Source: Micromussa lordhowensis (lineage: Eukaryota; Cnidaria; Anthozoa; Scleractinia; Lobophylliidae). From it: a stretch of DNA of 64,000 nucleotides. Of the stretch, positions 62,964 through 64,000 are shown one piece after another (positions within the stretch are counted from its first letter, which is position 1; every line of letters starts with the position of its first letter). The notes beneath the pieces are model-generated. The model worked only from the letters and a program-made list of their open reading frames with translations. It was not told where the DNA came from and did no database searches. A program made the translations under genes and the position numbers. The stretch lies in the NCBI GenBank assembly GCA_964020085.1, contig OZ026595.1, forward strand, positions 1,217,001 through 1,281,000, in the 5' to 3' direction.

Positions 62964-64000
62964 GTTGTGGTCTACACAGAGGAACAGATAATGGAAAAAT
63001 TTCTCAGTGAAATTGATAGCGAACTTACAGAGGTAGTGCAGAGAGAAACAAAGTCAGTTCTCCGAGACAGAGGATTTCCTGGTTTGGCTACGCACACTTT
63101 TGAAGAGATCTGTCAGAAATGCAAAGCCTTTGTCCAAAGGTTTTCAAAATCCTGTCCATGATGTTTCAGCTCGATCTCAATGTAGAAAGGAATACTCCTC
63201 CTTTAGCTCTTGTCTATGGAATGGTTATGTTCAGGAGATTTCACGAGTTAAGCTGTATCCAGAGACTGAACACAGTACTGCTTTCAGATGGAAAAGCCAG
63301 TAAAGAGGTATTACTATTAGCTTATAACTGCTTGTTACTGTAGCATTTTTCCATAGTTACACTTTCGACACCCTTTTTAGTCTGATAACACACTACATTC
63401 CTGCCATGTAGCTTCGAGAGATTCAGCAAATATGGGGTTTCATTGATTCCAACCATGAAGTATAACATACAAGATGATATTGGAAACCACTTCCTGGATC
63501 ATGCAGTTCAGCAACTTAAGGTAGGGAAGAAGTTTTCCCTTGTACTAGACAACATTGACTGGGATGTAAAAGTTCGACATGAGGTCAGACAAACAGAATA
63601 CAAGTATCCATGCAGTCGCCACAAGTATTGTCTTTGGTTGTGTCAGCTCTGGTCACCTACCTGACAATGGTCCTCAAACGTCCTTTGCTAATTGTCAATT
63701 GAGGGACCTTCTCAAGCTAACTGATGAAGATGACAGGTGCACACGAGAAAGATACAAGGAAAATCCTGTGTGAACTTTTCCCTGCATTTGAGTTTCTAGG
63801 GAGTGTCGGCCCAACCCGAACACCTTGCCGCTATCAAGATGAAATGAGCTCCAAGTCAGTGGTTGTACCCCTTCCAGTGCTCATAAAAGATGTGAAAAAA
63901 TATACAGATGTTGTTGATGTTTTGGATCAATGTGAAGGTTGGTGGCATGACCTTTACTCAAGAGCTGACTTTTGTCTCCACCCTGACCAAGTACATGTAC
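62964..64000 (+). pseudogene. DUF6589-like repeat gene, partial at window end
   Basis: After a CTGTAG acceptor the exon reads YTEEQIMEKFLSEIDSELTE, LRDRGFPGLATHTFEEICQK. Frames then change: 63119-63308 gives LALVYGMVMFRRFHELSCIQ and RLNTVLLSDGKASKE before a GTATTA donor. A later part has DDIGNHFLDHAVQQLKVGKK, FSLVLDNIDWDVKVRHEVRQ, HLPDNGPQTSFANCQLRDLL and continues past 64000. The FRFHELS..QR.NTVLL..G pattern and DNIDW block resemble the DUF6589 family of multi-copy, probably transposon-derived proteins. Frame shifts near 63115 and 63585 suggest decay. Confidence 0.5.

Overview
The window reads as repeat-rich nuclear DNA of an invertebrate animal, most likely an anthozoan cnidarian such as a stony coral or sea anemone. 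That placement is inference. It rests on AT-rich DNA, spliced genes with GT...AG introns, and a mix of CACTA, hAT, BEL/Pao, DIRS/Ngaro-like, Penelope-like and CR1/L2-like elements together with repeat-encoded protein families I associate with cnidarian genomes. I found no rRNA, tRNA, CRISPR array or bacterial operon. Almost every recognisable coding stretch belongs to a mobile element or virus-like element. The clearest possible exception is a small spliced C2H2 zinc-finger gene at 42121-43435.

Layout. 1-12.5 kb: an intron-containing CACTA-like transposase gene (2591-5254) preceded by two unidentified exons, then a decayed repeat-family gene (7733-9777) and non-coding DNA with unusual iterated-word patches. 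12.5-19.3 kb: a second CACTA-like transposase on the minus strand, split by a 4850-bp BEL/Pao retrotransposon with matching 568-bp LTRs and a GGCTG target duplication. 19.3-20.2 kb: a ~127-bp satellite carrying a 217-bp fold-back MITE with perfect 18-bp inverted ends. 20.2-22.7 kb: a dispersed gene fragment and a broken protein kinase.

22.95-34.9 kb is the most interesting block: an integrated virus-like element. It carries a retroviral-type integrase, an FtsK/HerA-type packaging ATPase, a candidate double-jelly-roll major capsid protein, a candidate penton-like minor capsid protein, a long coiled-coil/membrane protein, a 524-aa orphan with a C-terminal membrane anchor, and at least eight small proteins. 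No B-family DNA polymerase is visible. Many of its start codons sit directly beside TATA-like motifs, and it holds a 24-bp iterated CGTCACG array. A CR1/L2-like retrotransposon has landed in one of its genes, and most of its frame breaks lie in or near homopolymer runs.

34.9-43.4 kb: a near-perfect palindrome of 14-bp repeats, a second BEL/Pao fragment, a Penelope-like fragment, two decayed repeat-family genes and the spliced zinc-finger gene. 44.0-49.3 kb: a two-gene element with inverted ends whose candidate transposase I cannot place in a named superfamily; an exact 80-bp tandem duplication breaks its frame. 49.7-54.5 kb: a DIRS-like tyrosine-recombinase retrotransposon (gag, RT, RNase H, recombinase) interrupted by a solo LTR with a CAAAG duplication. 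56.9-59.0 kb: an SGNH hydrolase gene and gag of a second such element. 59.3-60.6 kb: a decayed hAT transposase. 62.96-64.0 kb: the beginning of a DUF6589-like repeat gene that runs off the window.

The genes do not form one pathway. Three insertions can be ordered from the sequence: BEL/Pao after the CACTA copy, solo LTR after the DIRS copy, and LINE after the viral element.
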